DNA of 64,000 bases from Sipunculus nudus (taxonomy: Eukaryota; Annelida; Sipuncula; Golfingiida; Sipunculidae), in assembly GCA_026874595.1 (NCBI GenBank), contig CM049314.1:58514300-58578299 (forward strand), read 5' to 3'. Below the pieces are notes generated by a model. The model had not been told where the DNA came from and made no database searches. It saw only the letters and a list, made by a program, of their open reading frames with translations. The position numbers and the translations under genes were made by a program. Within the stretch, counting starts at the first letter, position 1. Each line of letters begins with the position of its first letter. Positions 33,320 through 45,449 of the stretch are shown piece after piece.

Positions 33320-34185
33320 ACAAGGGCTTTCTTCTTGTAAGATCTCCCCTCTAGATCTTCTTCCAGCCTACTAAATGCATCACACGTCTGCACCGGTTGC
33401 CCAACACAGAATTGTGTTTCGGAATCCAACAATTCGTCTGATTACATGTCCATCTCCATGTCCCTTGCAGACAGACCACAACATTTCAAGATACTTGCTG
33501 CTTTTTAACTGCTTTTACAACTGTGATAATTTTGATATCTAGCCTTTTTAGTCTGTCGATAACCTCGTCATGTCTCACTTTCGGTTTAGCCGCAAGTTTT
33601 GCAAGTAGCCTCATATTTACTTTTAGAAGCAGTTGCGTTCATCGTAGATTGATCGCTGGTATCCATTCCTGAACGTCCACTATACGACCCGATCCCTAAT
33701 TCTTCTTTTCGTTGTAGAGAAGGATCTTATCCCTGATCTGTGTTGTGAATGGAGGGAGCTTGCCTGCTTGATGGTTCATGTTTTTGAATATTTCGGCAAC
33801 ATTTTTCTTCATTGCTATGGTAGTTAATACTCTAGATAGATTATGCTGCTTGGAACTTCAAAGTGTGTTTGCTAATCCACCATCAATCAACCTGACAAGC
33901 AGCAAGTCCTTTTCATGTAACAGCGAAATGAGTTTGTTTTGCTTTGTTTTTTTTTGTTTTTTTTTTACCTGGCCTATAATACCCGACGTATTTGGTGCTT
34001 TTCCTGTTCTGTCTGTTGCCACGCCTAAGTGGCGAAGTAGTTTCGTAATCTTTGGATCGGCCAGACTGTTTTTATCTTTTGATATATCATCAGTTCCAGA
34101 CTCAGTTTTCGATATCTCTGTTAGAAGATGCTGGGCTACTGCAAGCGAGTTAACGCTGCGCGTGCACGATATGAGAACTTAAGAA
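33320..34185 (-). pseudogene. Decayed minus-strand coding region of unknown family
   Basis: Minus-strand frames with coding-like composition. 34184-33972 reads VLISCTRSVNSLAVAQHLLT and later SLADPKITKLLRHLGVATD, open to CAG followed by GTAAAA. Further pieces: LISLLHEKDLLLVRLIDGGL (near 33920), TTIAMKKNVAEIFKNMNHQA (near 33800) and RLLAKLAAKPKVRHDEVIDR (near 33600), the last rich in Lys/Arg. Stops and frame changes separate them. It could be an old transposon gag, a retropseudogene or a decayed multi-exon gene. I do not recognise the family. Confidence 0.35.
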
Positions 34186-34282
34186 GTCCAAGTTTCCCCT
34201 TCTGATGTCGCTAAGCAATTTTGAAGTGCTGTTTTAAAATTAAAATACTCTTCCTTAAGTAGAGTATGGGGCGTTTGGGTTC

Positions 34283-34412
34283 GAGAAATTCATAGTTGAT
34301 GTACAGTTTGTAATCTGACATATTTTGACCTTAAAACTTAGATGGCTGCTGATTTTTGTTTTACCAAATATTCTTTCTCTCATCCATAATTGACTGTTAC
34401 GGTTCGTTACTT
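34283..34412 (+). repeat. Segment X, repeated at 42272-42390
   Basis: Starts with the ATGTACAGTTTGTAATCTG block and ends at ACGGTTCGTTACT. Its second copy is fused there directly to a copy of segment Y (41221). Confidence 0.85.
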
Positions 34413-34456
34413 CATGCATCTGTTTTCTCTGAATGCTGATTCGAGAATTTGGTAAG

Positions 34457-34468
34457 AATGACACCCGA
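34457..34468 (+). repeat. L1 target-site duplication, left copy
   Basis: AATGACACCCGA, identical to 41150-41161. Confidence 0.8.
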
Positions 34469-34762
34469 GACTTCCGGTTCAATATGGCCACATGAGTGGA
34501 CACACTTTTATTTGCTCTCTCAGTGAATAAGTATATCACGGGATATAATGTCACAGGTGTCTCAAATTACTACAAGGTCAAAAAGCAAAAGTGATATGTC
34601 ATCTTTGGAGCAACCATGTATGGAGAAATATTTGGAACAAGGGCATAAAAAGTCCACCCTTCACAGAGAGACGGGCGAGAACAAGGGTTCGCTCAGGCAA
34701 GTGGTTCAATAATAGATGTTGTAGATGTTGTAGATGCTAAGTGCACCCAACTTCAAGAGGTA

Positions 34763-35529
34763 ATGCAGACTGCTCTGAATGACTTTAAAACATCACTTTG
34801 TGAAGAGATTTCACATATTAGAAGTGGTCTAGAGAAAGCAGAAACTAATTATGCTGCACTGAACTCAAAGGTTGACTCTGTGGTGAAATGTCTTGAATTT
34901 ACACAGGCTGAGCTTCAAACAACAATGACTAAATTGGCAAAAATTGAGGCAGAAAATAAAGCTCTGAAATCTGAAGTAAATGAACTAAAAAAAATAATGA
35001 GAAAAATCAGGAGATTACTTCATTAAAGGAAAAGTTATTGGACTCGGAAAGATATAGCCGGGAGTATAACTTGAGGCTCATTGGGGTCCCAGAACAAAAC
35101 AGGAGGACTGTAAAAAGATTGTTGCAGAGCATATTGTTAACAAAAAAACTCCTGAATGATAATTTTGAAACAATTAATGTGCTGGAAGCTATTAAAAACG
35201 CTCATAGAACCGGTAAACAAAAATCTGAGGGCCATAGAAATATTATAGCAAGATTCCATGCAAGACCGGTACGAATCACGATACTAAAAACACAAAGAGA
35301 GAAACGAGGTCAAGAGGACAAAAACTTCGTACACTTTGTAGAAGACTTGGTCAGGGAAGATTATTATTTGAAGAAGAAAGCCGGGCCACAAATCAGACAG
35401 GCATCCACGTACAAACAAAAAGTACGGTTCTGGCACGGCCGGTTGATTATTAACGGGAAAAAAAGTCCCTATCAACGATGCCTAGACACCGCAACATGGG
35501 CATATTATGCCAAACACAGCTGTCACTAA
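34763..35529 (+). pseudogene. L1 ORF1 (RNA-binding chaperone), frameshifted
   Basis: From ATG 34763 the first 85 codons form a heptad-rich coiled coil (VKCLEFTQAELQTTMTKLAK, IEAENKALKSEVNELKK). A frameshift at an A run near 34990 moves to the next frame, which is open to 35529 and reads DSERYSREYNLRLIGVPEQN, then NAHRTGK and RKRG/HFVEDLV-like blocks typical of the L1 ORF1 RNA-recognition and C-terminal domains. The product would trimerise and coat LINE RNA. Open sequence also precedes the ATG, so the true start could be further upstream. Confidence 0.82.
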
Positions 35530-36980
35530 GCCTCTTCCTTCAACGACGACACGTGGTTCTCCCGCTGGATTCTCTATACTTCCAATACTTGTCACCAGGG
35601 CGGAGAGTGACAATTAGAACAGTCTGGCCCCCGTTTTATATTCTGGAATTCGTGACGAGTCAAATCTATTATGGCTATGAGAGACTATCAATGGTTCACA
35701 GAAACTTTACTCATTATCGCCTGGTCGGTACTAGAGGACTTCAAGTAAGTTTTGATAATGAACACTTACCAATAGATTATCTCGCCCAAGGTTGATTACT
35801 TTTTTTTTAATTTTATTCAGGTAGTTTTTCTTTTTATTAAACGCATCAGGAATGCTAATCAATAAAGTACGCCCTCAGATGTAGTTAAGATATTAATAAC
35901 CATAACTTTAATGATATTTAACTTATCACGGAAGCATGATGTATGTCCTTAATCTTGATAACTGATCCGGCATATTACATATTGCATCATGCACATAACA
36001 AATTACTACATATTATTTCAGCTTTCTCAATTTAAACATTAATTCATCCTCATATAATGTGTCTTTGGGACAATTTTAATCTTTAGGTCAGGGTAGATTC
36101 TGTATTTCTGTACAAGAAGTATCTTAACACATATACATGTATTTCTATGATGATTTATTGTTGCATAATATCATTCATTATAGAAAAATGAGTGGCAACA
36201 GGATTCGCACTAAGATGAAAATACATATTTAACAGTCTGTGACTCTGTGAAGTCATTATATTATATTATCTAAAAATACATTTTGGGACAGATTTTAATC
36301 TTCAGGTCAGTTTATATTTTGTTTTTTTTTGCACAAGAAATATCTTAACATATATATTCATATATTTCTAAAATGACTTGTTATTGCATAATATCATTTA
36401 TTATTAGGATGCAACATTATAAAAATGTATGGCAACTAGATTTTCACTAAATGAAAATACATATTTAACAGTCTGAGACTGTCTGCTGTCATAATATAAA
36501 GTTAGCCTGACTTGGTTAAAATAAAAATGTTATATCTTTTATACAGCCCTGAGAATGAGCCATGAGCAACCAAAAACTTAAAACATCTTACTATCACCAC
36601 TATTACTGTATTTCCAGTTTTCATGATGGTGATGCAGGCACTCTTTCTGCCCTAGTATTCAGCAGCACTTACTACCTGTAAGGGCTTGGAAGAAAACTTT
36701 GTGTTCCTATACACTTGTTGTTTCTTTATGAATTTTTTTTTTGTTTTTTTTTTGTCTTCTACTTGTCCTGTTGTTGTTAGAGTTATAACATCTCACTGGC
36801 ATAAGGATGTGAAATTAGTTGAACTGTTTCACAACTTTAGCAGAATAATACAGATCAGCAAGTTCTTTTATGTATGCAGTCCAAGTTGATTGCTGTATTT
36901 TAGATATAATCTTCCTGCTTCTGATATACATGTGTACATGGAACCGAATATATGTAGTACTTTATATTTATTTTTTTATG
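35530..36980 (+). other. Spacer between L1 ORF1 and ORF2, with an internal ~220-bp duplication
   Basis: No domain recognised. 36055-36260 and 36275-36490 are diverged tandem copies sharing TTTTAATCTTNAGGTCAG, TGCATAATATCATT and GAAAATACATATTTAACAG. The length exceeds the usual L1 inter-ORF gap, so it may include an insertion. Confidence 0.6.
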
Positions 36981-36984
36981 TCCA

Positions 36985-39900
36985 ACATAGATATATTATC
37001 ATTGAATACAAGGGGATAACGTGGGTGTAAGAAAAGGAGAGAGCTTTTTCATTGGCTCCAAGGTAAAAAATATAGTGTTATTATGTTGCAAGAAACGCAC
37101 AGTGTTCCAGAAGATTTTATGAAATGGTGAGCTGAATGGGGTCATCATTAAACTATTAGTAGTGGAAACCATTCTTCAAGAGGCGTAGCCATATTGATAA
37201 AAAACAATGTTATTCATGATATACATGATGTATACTTTAATGAAAATGGGAGATTTTCACTTTAGATGGCACTAGGGTAACATTATGTAATCTATATGCA
37301 CCTAACAATTCAGATATAAATTTCTTTAATAATTTTTTTTTCAAATAGAAAACGTGCAATGAAAATGTTATTGTGGGAGGTGACTGGAACATTGTAATGG
37401 AGCCTCATATGGATCGATTAGATGGTTATCATTCTGATAAAAACCAAACACGTAAATTGATAAAGGAAAGGATTTTAGATTTAGACTTAATAGATGTCTG
37501 GAGACACTTTAATCCTAATGTTAAAATGTATACATGGTCACGCAATAATCCAATCTTTACAGCAAGTAGATTAGATTATTTCTTAATATCATTAGGACTG
37601 GTTGGTTATATCCACGTAGTAGATATAGTCCAAGGTTATAAAACGGACCACAGAGGTATTGTTTTAGGTTTAAAGAATCCTCACAATGTTAGATGATCTG
37701 GATTTTTTAAATTTAATAATTCATTATTACATGATCAAGATTATATAAGAATGATAAAATACTTCAAATAATAAAGTAAATACATGGTCACGCAATAATC
37801 CAATCTTTACAGCAAGTAGATTAGATTATTTCTTAATATCATTAGGACTGGTTGGTTATATCCACGTAGTAGATATAGTCCAAGGTTATAAAACGGACCA
37901 CAGAGGTATTGTTTTAGGTTTAAAGAATCCTCACAATGTTAGATGATCTGGATTTTTTAAATTTAATAATTCATTATTACATGATCAAGATTATATAAGA
38001 ATGATAAAATACTTCAAATAATAAAGTAAATACATGGTCACGCAATAATCCAAACTTTACAGCAAGTAGATTAGCTTATTTCTTAATATCATTAGGACTT
38101 GTTGGTTATATCCATGTAGTAGATATAGTCCAAGGTTATAAAACGGACCACAGAGGTATTGTTTTAGGTTTAAAGAATCCTCACAATGTTAGAGGACCTG
38201 GATTTTGGAAATTTAATAATTCATTATTACATGATCAAGATTATATAGAATATATAAATGATAAAATACTTCAAATGATAAAGTAAATAATAAATATTTC
38301 AGATACAATTTCAGATAACAAAGAAGCAAATCCTTCCCTGTTGTGGGATACTATATAAATGTCCATCAGAAGATTTACAATAAGTTATAGTTCTCAGCTA
38401 AAAAAGAAAAAGAATTGCAAATAAACTTTCTTAGAAAAAGAATTAAAAGGATTGCAAAACTCAGAATTATCAGACCTAGAAAAAAAACACTTTGAATCTA
38501 TTAAAAATGAATTTTATAAATTAATCGAAGAAAAAAAAATAGGGGAGCTACGTTAAGAATTAAAGGAAGATGGTATGAGGAAGGAGAAAAATCAACAAAA
38601 TATTTCCTTAAACTTGAGAAATGTAACTTCAATAGGAAAGTAATAAATAAATTAGATGTTGATGGTAAAAATAATTATTGATCAGAGAAAAATTGTGAAA
38701 GAAGAAGAAAATTATTTCAATAAAATATATACTTCTCATATTAAATACAATGCAAACAAATTAAATAGCTTTCTAGATAAATATACCCAAGACTGATATA
38801 ACATAGTCGGAAGAATTAAATGATGAAGAATTATTTAAAAACTTAAATACAATGAAAAATGGAAAATCTCCAGGCACTGATGGCCTTACTACTTAATGTT
38901 ATAAATTCTTTTTGAAAGATATAAACAGTTATTTTATTAAATCTCTACAATATTCATTCCAAGTTTTCTTTAATACAGAGACAAGGGATTATAAGCTTGC
39001 TACCAAAAAAGGGAAAGATTTAAAATATTTAAAAATTGGAGACCACTCACTTTACTAAATTCTGATTATAAGATTATTACAAAAAGTTTAGCAAATAGAT
39101 TAAAGTGTGTGTTAGCAGAATTGATTCACAGTGACCAAACTGGATTTATTAAAGATAGATATATCAGAGAAACTATAAATAAAATTATTACTATAATTAG
39201 TTATGCAAATGAAAAAAAAAATAAATACAATGTTGATGGCAATAGATTTTGAAAAGGCCTTTGATTATTTAGAATGGAATGATCTGTACACAATACTCAG
39301 ACATATGAACTTTGACTTTTATTTCATCTCAATGATAAAAACAGTAAACAATGACGTTACAATTTGTGCAGTCAATAGTGGATGGATATCGGCTTTTACC
39401 CTGTATCAAGGGGGATGCGGCAGTGTTGCCCCTTATCACCCTACTTATTTATATTATATGTTGAAATATTAGCATTAGCAATCAGGTCAGAAAAAGGTAT
39501 TAAAGGTATAAATATATATGGTGAAGAAAATAAAATTTTACAGTATGCAGATGACACCACATTATTTGTAGAAGATCATAAAAATATAGAAAAAAATATA
39601 TGTTTGAAGATTTTAAATCATTTTCTGGATTAAAAATCAATAAGGACAAAACTGTTATTATGTAATTAAGGAAAGGTAATAACCATATGAAAAATAAGTT
39701 AGAAGATTTAGGCCTTGTATATACCGATAAAGTAATAACATTATTAGGAGTGAAGGTATGGTACTTGAAGATATGGTACATGAAAACTTTGCCTCAGTTA
39801 AAAACCAAAATAAATAATATACTATCAGTATGGAATGCTCGAAAACTTACACCTGTTGGTAAAATCACTGAATTAAAGAATTTTGTCTTATCACAGTTGA

Positions 39901-40860
39901 TATATCATCTTTCAATTCTACCTACACCCAGTCAATCATTTATGAAACAAATTGAGAGACGTATATATAAATTTATTTGGGGTAGACGTAAGGACTTAAT
40001 AAAAAAGACAAACTCTAATAGCATCTATTGAAAAAGGAGGCCTGGATATGATAGAGATTTCAATAAAGAATGTAGCTTTAAAATTGGTGTGGATAAAGCG
40101 TTTATTAGATAAAAGTCTACAAAGTGTATGGAGGAAAATTGTTTTAGGATTTTTTAAACTAGGAGAATCATCTTTCAGTTGTAATCTAGCACCTACACAT
40201 GTAAAATATATTATGAAATTTAAACATCCTTTTTTGGGAAGAAATTATGCAACACTAGAACAAATACAGCTTCTACGATAAAAAAAACTTACGAAATTGT
40301 CACAATGTATATTGTTTAATTCTCATATAAAAATTAATGATACAATTTTATTTTACAAGTCGCTTTTCAGTAAAGAAGTCATATTTGTAACAGACTTAGT
40401 TAAAATGGTACAAGGTACAACTATGTTTACGAGTCATAAAGAAATTATTAGTAAGTATGAGGTCAAACTAATTTTTTAATTATGTAAGTTTACTTCAAGC
40501 AATTCCACGAAGGTGGAAACAAATCATAGTGAATGAGAACAAAGAAATAATATCACCTATAAATTTACATAAACTTCTTAATACTGTGTTAAATAATAAG
40601 AAAGGAGCAAATTTATATATGACCAACTGGTGGCCCAACATATAGTCCCTCCAGAAAATGCAATTATAAAATGTAAAGATGATTTTATCGCAATTACAGA
40701 TAGGGATGTGTACCAGGGATTTTCCAAGATATATGGGACCTCTATATCAGCTAAGTTACGTATATTTCAATATTACATCCTTCATCGTAGGCTGACTTTG
40801 AATCCATTTCCCTGTAAGATAAATATTATTAAGCATCACAAAGTAGCTTAAGCAAACCTC
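36985..40860 (+). pseudogene. L1 ORF2 (endonuclease and reverse transcriptase), heavily interrupted
   Basis: The apurinic-like endonuclease begins near 36985; QETHS near 37090, GGDWNIVMEP (37374) and SRLDYFLIS with TDHRG (37567-37660) are its conserved blocks, including the catalytic Asp and His. RT follows: GKSPGTDGLT near 38865, RPLTLLNSDYKIITKSLANR near 39040, DQTGFIKDRYI near 39135, MAIDFEKAFDYLEWN near 39236 and the catalytic QYADDTTLFVEDH at about 39541. Thumb and C-terminal sequence (e.g. QLIYHLSILPTPS near 39893) continues to about 40850. At least a dozen stops or frameshifts; not functional. Confidence 0.85.
37531..38290 (+). repeat. 250-bp tandem triplication inside L1 ORF2
   Basis: Copies begin at 37531, 37781 and 38031 with TACATGGTCACGCAATAATC. 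Copies 1 and 2 are essentially identical; copy 3 is slightly diverged and retains a longer, less damaged right part (GGACCTGGATTTTGGAAATT). Confidence 0.95.
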
Positions 40861-41149
40861 CATAAAAAATTAAATAAATAAATAAACAAAACAAAAAACA
40901 TAATTAAACCAACTAAGTAACAACAATTCGACTTATTACAATGGAATAAATAGTTTAATTCTGTGTTATATGATCTTTTGTGTGATTCTTTTTTTATCTG
41001 GTTCTGTCATTTCTAAGGTTAAATTATAGCCAGTGATATGTTTGTTTTCATGTTTATGTATTGTTATGTTTATTATGTATTTGTGTAGATGCACATTTAT
41101 GTTTGTATCGTTTGTATGTATCCTTATATAATCTTTTTTGTTAATAAAA

Positions 41150-41161
41150 AATGACACCCGA
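41150..41161 (+). repeat. L1 target-site duplication, right copy
   Basis: AATGACACCCGA directly after the A-rich end of the LINE. Confidence 0.8.
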
Positions 41162-41220
41162 AAATGTGAGAATAGAACCGGGAGAAGCAGGAAGTCTTAG
41201 ATGGCCCCCCTCCTCCATTT

Positions 41221-41310
41221 AGAATTATTTTTCACTTGTTTAGCCTATTTTACCCATCTGTATATGGTTTTTGGACGAGGCAATTTTTTTTTTTTAAATT
41301 GTGCTTTCGC
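41221..41310 (+). repeat. Segment Y, repeated at 42391-42470
   Basis: Starts TTTTCACTTGTTTAGCC and contains TATGGTTTTTGGACGAGGCAA. In its second copy it directly follows segment X. Confidence 0.85.
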
Positions 41311-42271
41311 TGCTAAGGACTTAGGGGGCATATCAATCTACAAGTGTCCACCTATAAGTATTTTTATAAAGAAATGTCCTAGAACTCGTTTTGGGATTAA
41401 CAAGGGGCGCACTGGATTGTTATAAAAATCCTGGATATGTGAAAGTAGAAAATAACAATGGCTTTCAAAAATTAATCTGGGCAAATGTTGTAATTGGCCA
41501 TAAGGTAAAAAACAATATTAGATTACGTCGTTCAGGTGGGATTTTCCCCACATCACAATGCCTTTTTAAGGGGTACAAAGCATATAGGAAACCAAAAATA
41601 AATACTCGATTTTTATTAAGATATTTAATTACTCAAGAGTAAATCTTAGACAGATCATCAAAATGGCGTCAAGAATGGTGTTGAAGTTATGCACCAATTT
41701 TAGTTAAAGGATACACTGAGGGTTTGTGACGTCCTAGGTATGGGATAACGTATGGGAGGCCCATACTAGAACGCCCAGGTAAGAGACAATCAGAGTAGCG
41801 TCTACAGCACCTAGATGAAACCGTCAGATTCGGTTGAGTCGTCTAGACGTCTTCCAGTTGTTCTGAAAACATGTTTTCAATACGCCCTAAATGAAAATAA
41901 TAATTCATCTGAAAGTCATATACAGTAGTATAGAAATATTATATATCAGGAGTACCATCCAAGGCAGAACATCAAAACACCGTGTACATTGGTGTTGCAG
42001 CTCTGAAACTGTTAAGATGATGATTTTAGCAGTCAAGTGACAATAATGATGTGGTGGCAACAAACCCGGATAAAAACTTTAATCTCAGTGTCGGTCGAAG
42101 ACGTCGTCGTCAAGAAGTCTTTCAAACGTTCTGCATTATGTAGAATCTGTAGAATACGTCCCCAGTGATAATTCTTCCAACCGTTCTGCATTATATACAT
42201 GTGAAAAATACGTCCCCAATAATAATAATTCATATTAAATCCATATAAAATTGATGAAAGTAATGTAGGCA

Positions 42272-42470
42272 CATACGATTGATGTACAGTTTGTAATCTG
42301 ACATATTTTGACCTTAAAATCTAAGATGGCTGCTGATTTTTTTACCAAATATTCTTTCTCTCATCCATAATTGACTCTTACGGTTCGTTACTTTTTCACT
42401 TGTTTAGCATATTTTACCCATCAGTATATGGTTTTTGGACGAGGCAACTTTTTTTAAATTTTGTCATTTA
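42272..42470 (+). repeat. Fused X-Y copy
   Basis: X (as at 34283) and Y (as at 41221) are adjacent here. This locus represents a duplicate of the L1 insertion neighbourhood that has no L1 and has also lost the short sequence between X and Y. Confidence 0.8.
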
Positions 42471-44358
42471 GCCTTCTTAGTACACTCTGCTGGAAGACCT
42501 GATCAACCTGAGCATAATAATATGTCGCATAACTATGCTAGGTACACAGTGGTTATCTAATAGGATAAGAAGGCACAATTATAGAAATTAACCTTGCATA
42601 ATACATATATTAGAAAAGTTTAGGCCAAGGCGAGGTAATTAAGCTCCATTTTATAGAAAACTTGAACCAGGCCGGTTGAGTCCAAATCGGAGCACTCGAG
42701 GTCAAATCGACTTACCAGTCCCACCCTCTTGAAACCAGTGATCGAACCCGAATCCTAGTCTGATTATTATTCTTTGAAATTTTTTTATTGTATAAAAAGA
42801 TGTTAACGTCTCTTCATGCATTCTTGGAACTGGTCCATTGTTGAAATTTCTTCATTTACATGGTTTGGAAGAAATACCTATCTATATACACATCGTGCGA
42901 GGGAAAATTTTGTTATATTTAATTTAAACAAGAGACAACGCCTACGGTTCGCACCAGGACAGCCCCCGCTAATTTTCGCATTAACATTCACAAAACACAA
43001 TCCTTGGAGAATCGCACCACTAGGACTTTTTTTAGAAGCCAATAGAACCAATATGATTTAAAATATAACCAATTTAACGTACAGTATTAATTTCCCTTAT
43101 GCAACAATCCCGATCCTTGATAGTAGCGCAGATCACAATGTGGAAACAAACAGTTTTTGCAATATCAGACGGTGGCCTTTTTTACTTCGGGTATGTACGA
43201 TTTCACCTCCATTTCTTTAATCATTTTAAACCAATTATTTGATATGTATTGTACAAATAACGGTATTAATAGCAACTGATGCGTGATATTCTCCATGGCT
43301 CAGATGATTCATTCGGTACCCTGTGCATATGGAGAAAATTCGGAACAAACTTGCCGCAAAAATCTCAGTTCTTTGAGAATGCCAAGAATCGAACCGAGGT
43401 CGTCAGCTTGTTGCCATTCATTATTGTATGGGACATCTCCTATAAATTTTAAATGAACATTTATAGAACCTATCTATTTAGGATATGAAAAAAATGGGAC
43501 CTATGGTGAATGTAGTAGATCCTCTTCACGGCTTGGTAAGCCAATTAACCTAAATAGAGGGATACATTCTATACTTTACCTTTCATTCAAAAAAGTAATG
43601 TTATAGTCAAGGCTATCTCATCGTGTCGCGTGGCTCAGGGGTAGAAAACAGGACTCCATCCTGAAGATCGTGAGTTCGAATCTCAGCCTAGGAGCGGTGC
43701 GATTTTTACGGTTAGTCACAACCAACCCAAGCTCTCTGCAGGCTTAATGGGAAGGCTTTGCCCTACAGCCGTGTATCACTCATAAACGAGTGCGTCTTTT
43801 GGGGTTCCCCTATGTCATGACCAAGCAACTTGGAAGATTACAAACCCATGACCTGCTGGTGCGTTAGACGCCGGGCCTGTGTGACACCAGGATATAAAAT
43901 AAAATGACAAGAAGTGCGAGCTACCTCCCAGTCACGTAGTACCAAATCGACATGAAAAGGTGTTAATACATAGCATAAGAATCAGAAAAGTAAGCAGTAA
44001 AAAACCGGGGGCGGAGGTTAAACGGAAGAAAAGAGGGAGACACATGAAAGAAGAAACATAGAGGAAACACCATAGTACAAACACTCCCCGCCGGAGGCTG
44101 GAGCGCTTGAAACTTGTTTACAATTTGTCAGCGATGCAGACTCATTATAATTAAGTACCCCCACAGCCGGGTTTCATAGCAACCGAAACTATTAGGCTTC
44201 ATCGTCTAAAGGTGGAAACACGCTCTGTGCATAACTTTACCTGTGGTACAAAACTAACTACTAATAAAATGCCTGAAAAAAAAATTGGTTAATTCTAATA
44301 GAAATCACGATTATGTAGAACTCTCTCTCTCCCATTCTCTCTCTCTCTCTCTCTCTGT

Positions 44359-44404
<46 letters not shown>

Positions 44405-44560
44405 TTATATAATATATATATTTATATGTGTGTGTATACAAGAATTGAAAGAGCTAGGTACACCGCGTGACACACGAGGCCCATTTAAACCAGTGGTCCA
44501 TTGGCCAGGACGCTCAGCTGAATTCAAGGAATGTTGAACAATGAGAAAAGATGACTGCCA
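42471..44560. other. No gene seen apart from a SINE and a microsatellite
   Basis: Contains a SINE at 43.62-43.91 kb and a (CT)n(AT)n(GT)n microsatellite at 44320-44405. The 81-codon frame at 42816 has no recognisable features. Confidence 0.55.
43622..43908 (+). repeat. tRNA-derived SINE, copy 2
   Basis: tRNA-like head with A-box GTGGCTCAGGGGTAGA and B-box GAGTTCGAATCTC 31-35 bases later, then a body with CAGCCGTGTATCACTCATAA and GAGTGCGTCTTTTGGGG. Tail near GACACCAGGATATAAAATAA. Confidence 0.85.
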
Positions 44561-44627
44561 GAGTGCCAAAAAATCATGAATTTTAAGAAGAGTTCTTAGA
44601 AATATCTGGTTTACGAGAAAATTCTCA

Positions 44628-45330
44628 AAGAAGGATTGACATGCAAAATTTCAGACCAATATATTGAACCATTCCTGAGATATGAGCAAATTTTCCGCAA
44701 AAGCACATGTACGTATGGACGTCACAGGAAAACGATTGTAGATGTTGCGCCACCAGTCATGAGTACAAGATGGAGCAGGCCAAATCTATGGACATGCGAA
44801 ATTTCAGGCCAATACTGCACACCATTCCTAAGAAAAGAAAATTAATTTATTCTACAGAAACAGGAAAGTGGTGGTGCCAACTGTCTGGTTTAGGAGAAAA
44901 CTTTCCAAGATGGATGGGCATGCCAAATTTCAGACCAATATATTAAACCATTCCTGAGATATTGGCAATTTTCACCAAAAGCAAATATACCGATGAATGC
45001 CACGCGAAAATGACTGCAGACGGCGCCAGCAGTCTTGTTTTGTTAGATGTAGATGTTGAGGATCTATGAAGATGCACTATTTCAACCTATACATTGAAGA
45101 ACGATTAAGACGAACAGATGGCAAATACACAGATGGACTCTACGCAAAAAGTATTGTAGGTGGCGTCACCAGTCGCAAATAGGAGATAGAGAGATCCAAG
45201 ATCTATGGACATGCAAACTTTCAGCACTACACATTAAGCCACTCCTGAGATATTGGCTGTTATCTAAAAGACACCCAGATTCACACTGCACAGAAAAGAT
45301 TGCCGGTGGTACCATCTGTCTGTGTTAGGT
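44628..45330 (+). repeat. Degenerate tandem repeat, ~140-150-bp units
   Basis: The block GACATGCAAAATTTCAGACC followed by ATTGAACCATTCCTGAGATA recurs at about 44637, 44790, 44918, 45070 and 45208, each followed by a GGCGCCACCAGTC-like block. Confidence 0.7.
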
Positions 45331-45449
45331 ACAACAACATAGGTGAAGGAACAACTATGCTAGGTTTCGAAAAGATCAGTCCAAGGGTCTCAGAGATGTT
45401 CTCTTGAAACTAACGCAGAGTTTTTGTATCACTTTAATTATTCTGGGGG

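Larger units (their letters stand above)
34469..41149 (+). mobile_element. L1-type LINE, near full length, inactive
   Basis: About 6.7 kb. Bounded by a 12-bp direct repeat AATGACACCCGA (34457-34468 and 41150-41161), the target-site duplication. The 5' end starts GACTTCCGGTTCAATATGGC, similar to the start of many L1 elements, and the 3' end is TTGTTAATAAA. ORF1 (coiled coil plus RNA-binding domain) and ORF2 (endonuclease, reverse transcriptase) are in the expected order with many stops. Unusual parts are a spacer of about 1.4 kb between ORF1 and ORF2 with a duplicated segment, and a 250-bp tandem triplication in ORF2. Confidence 0.85.
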
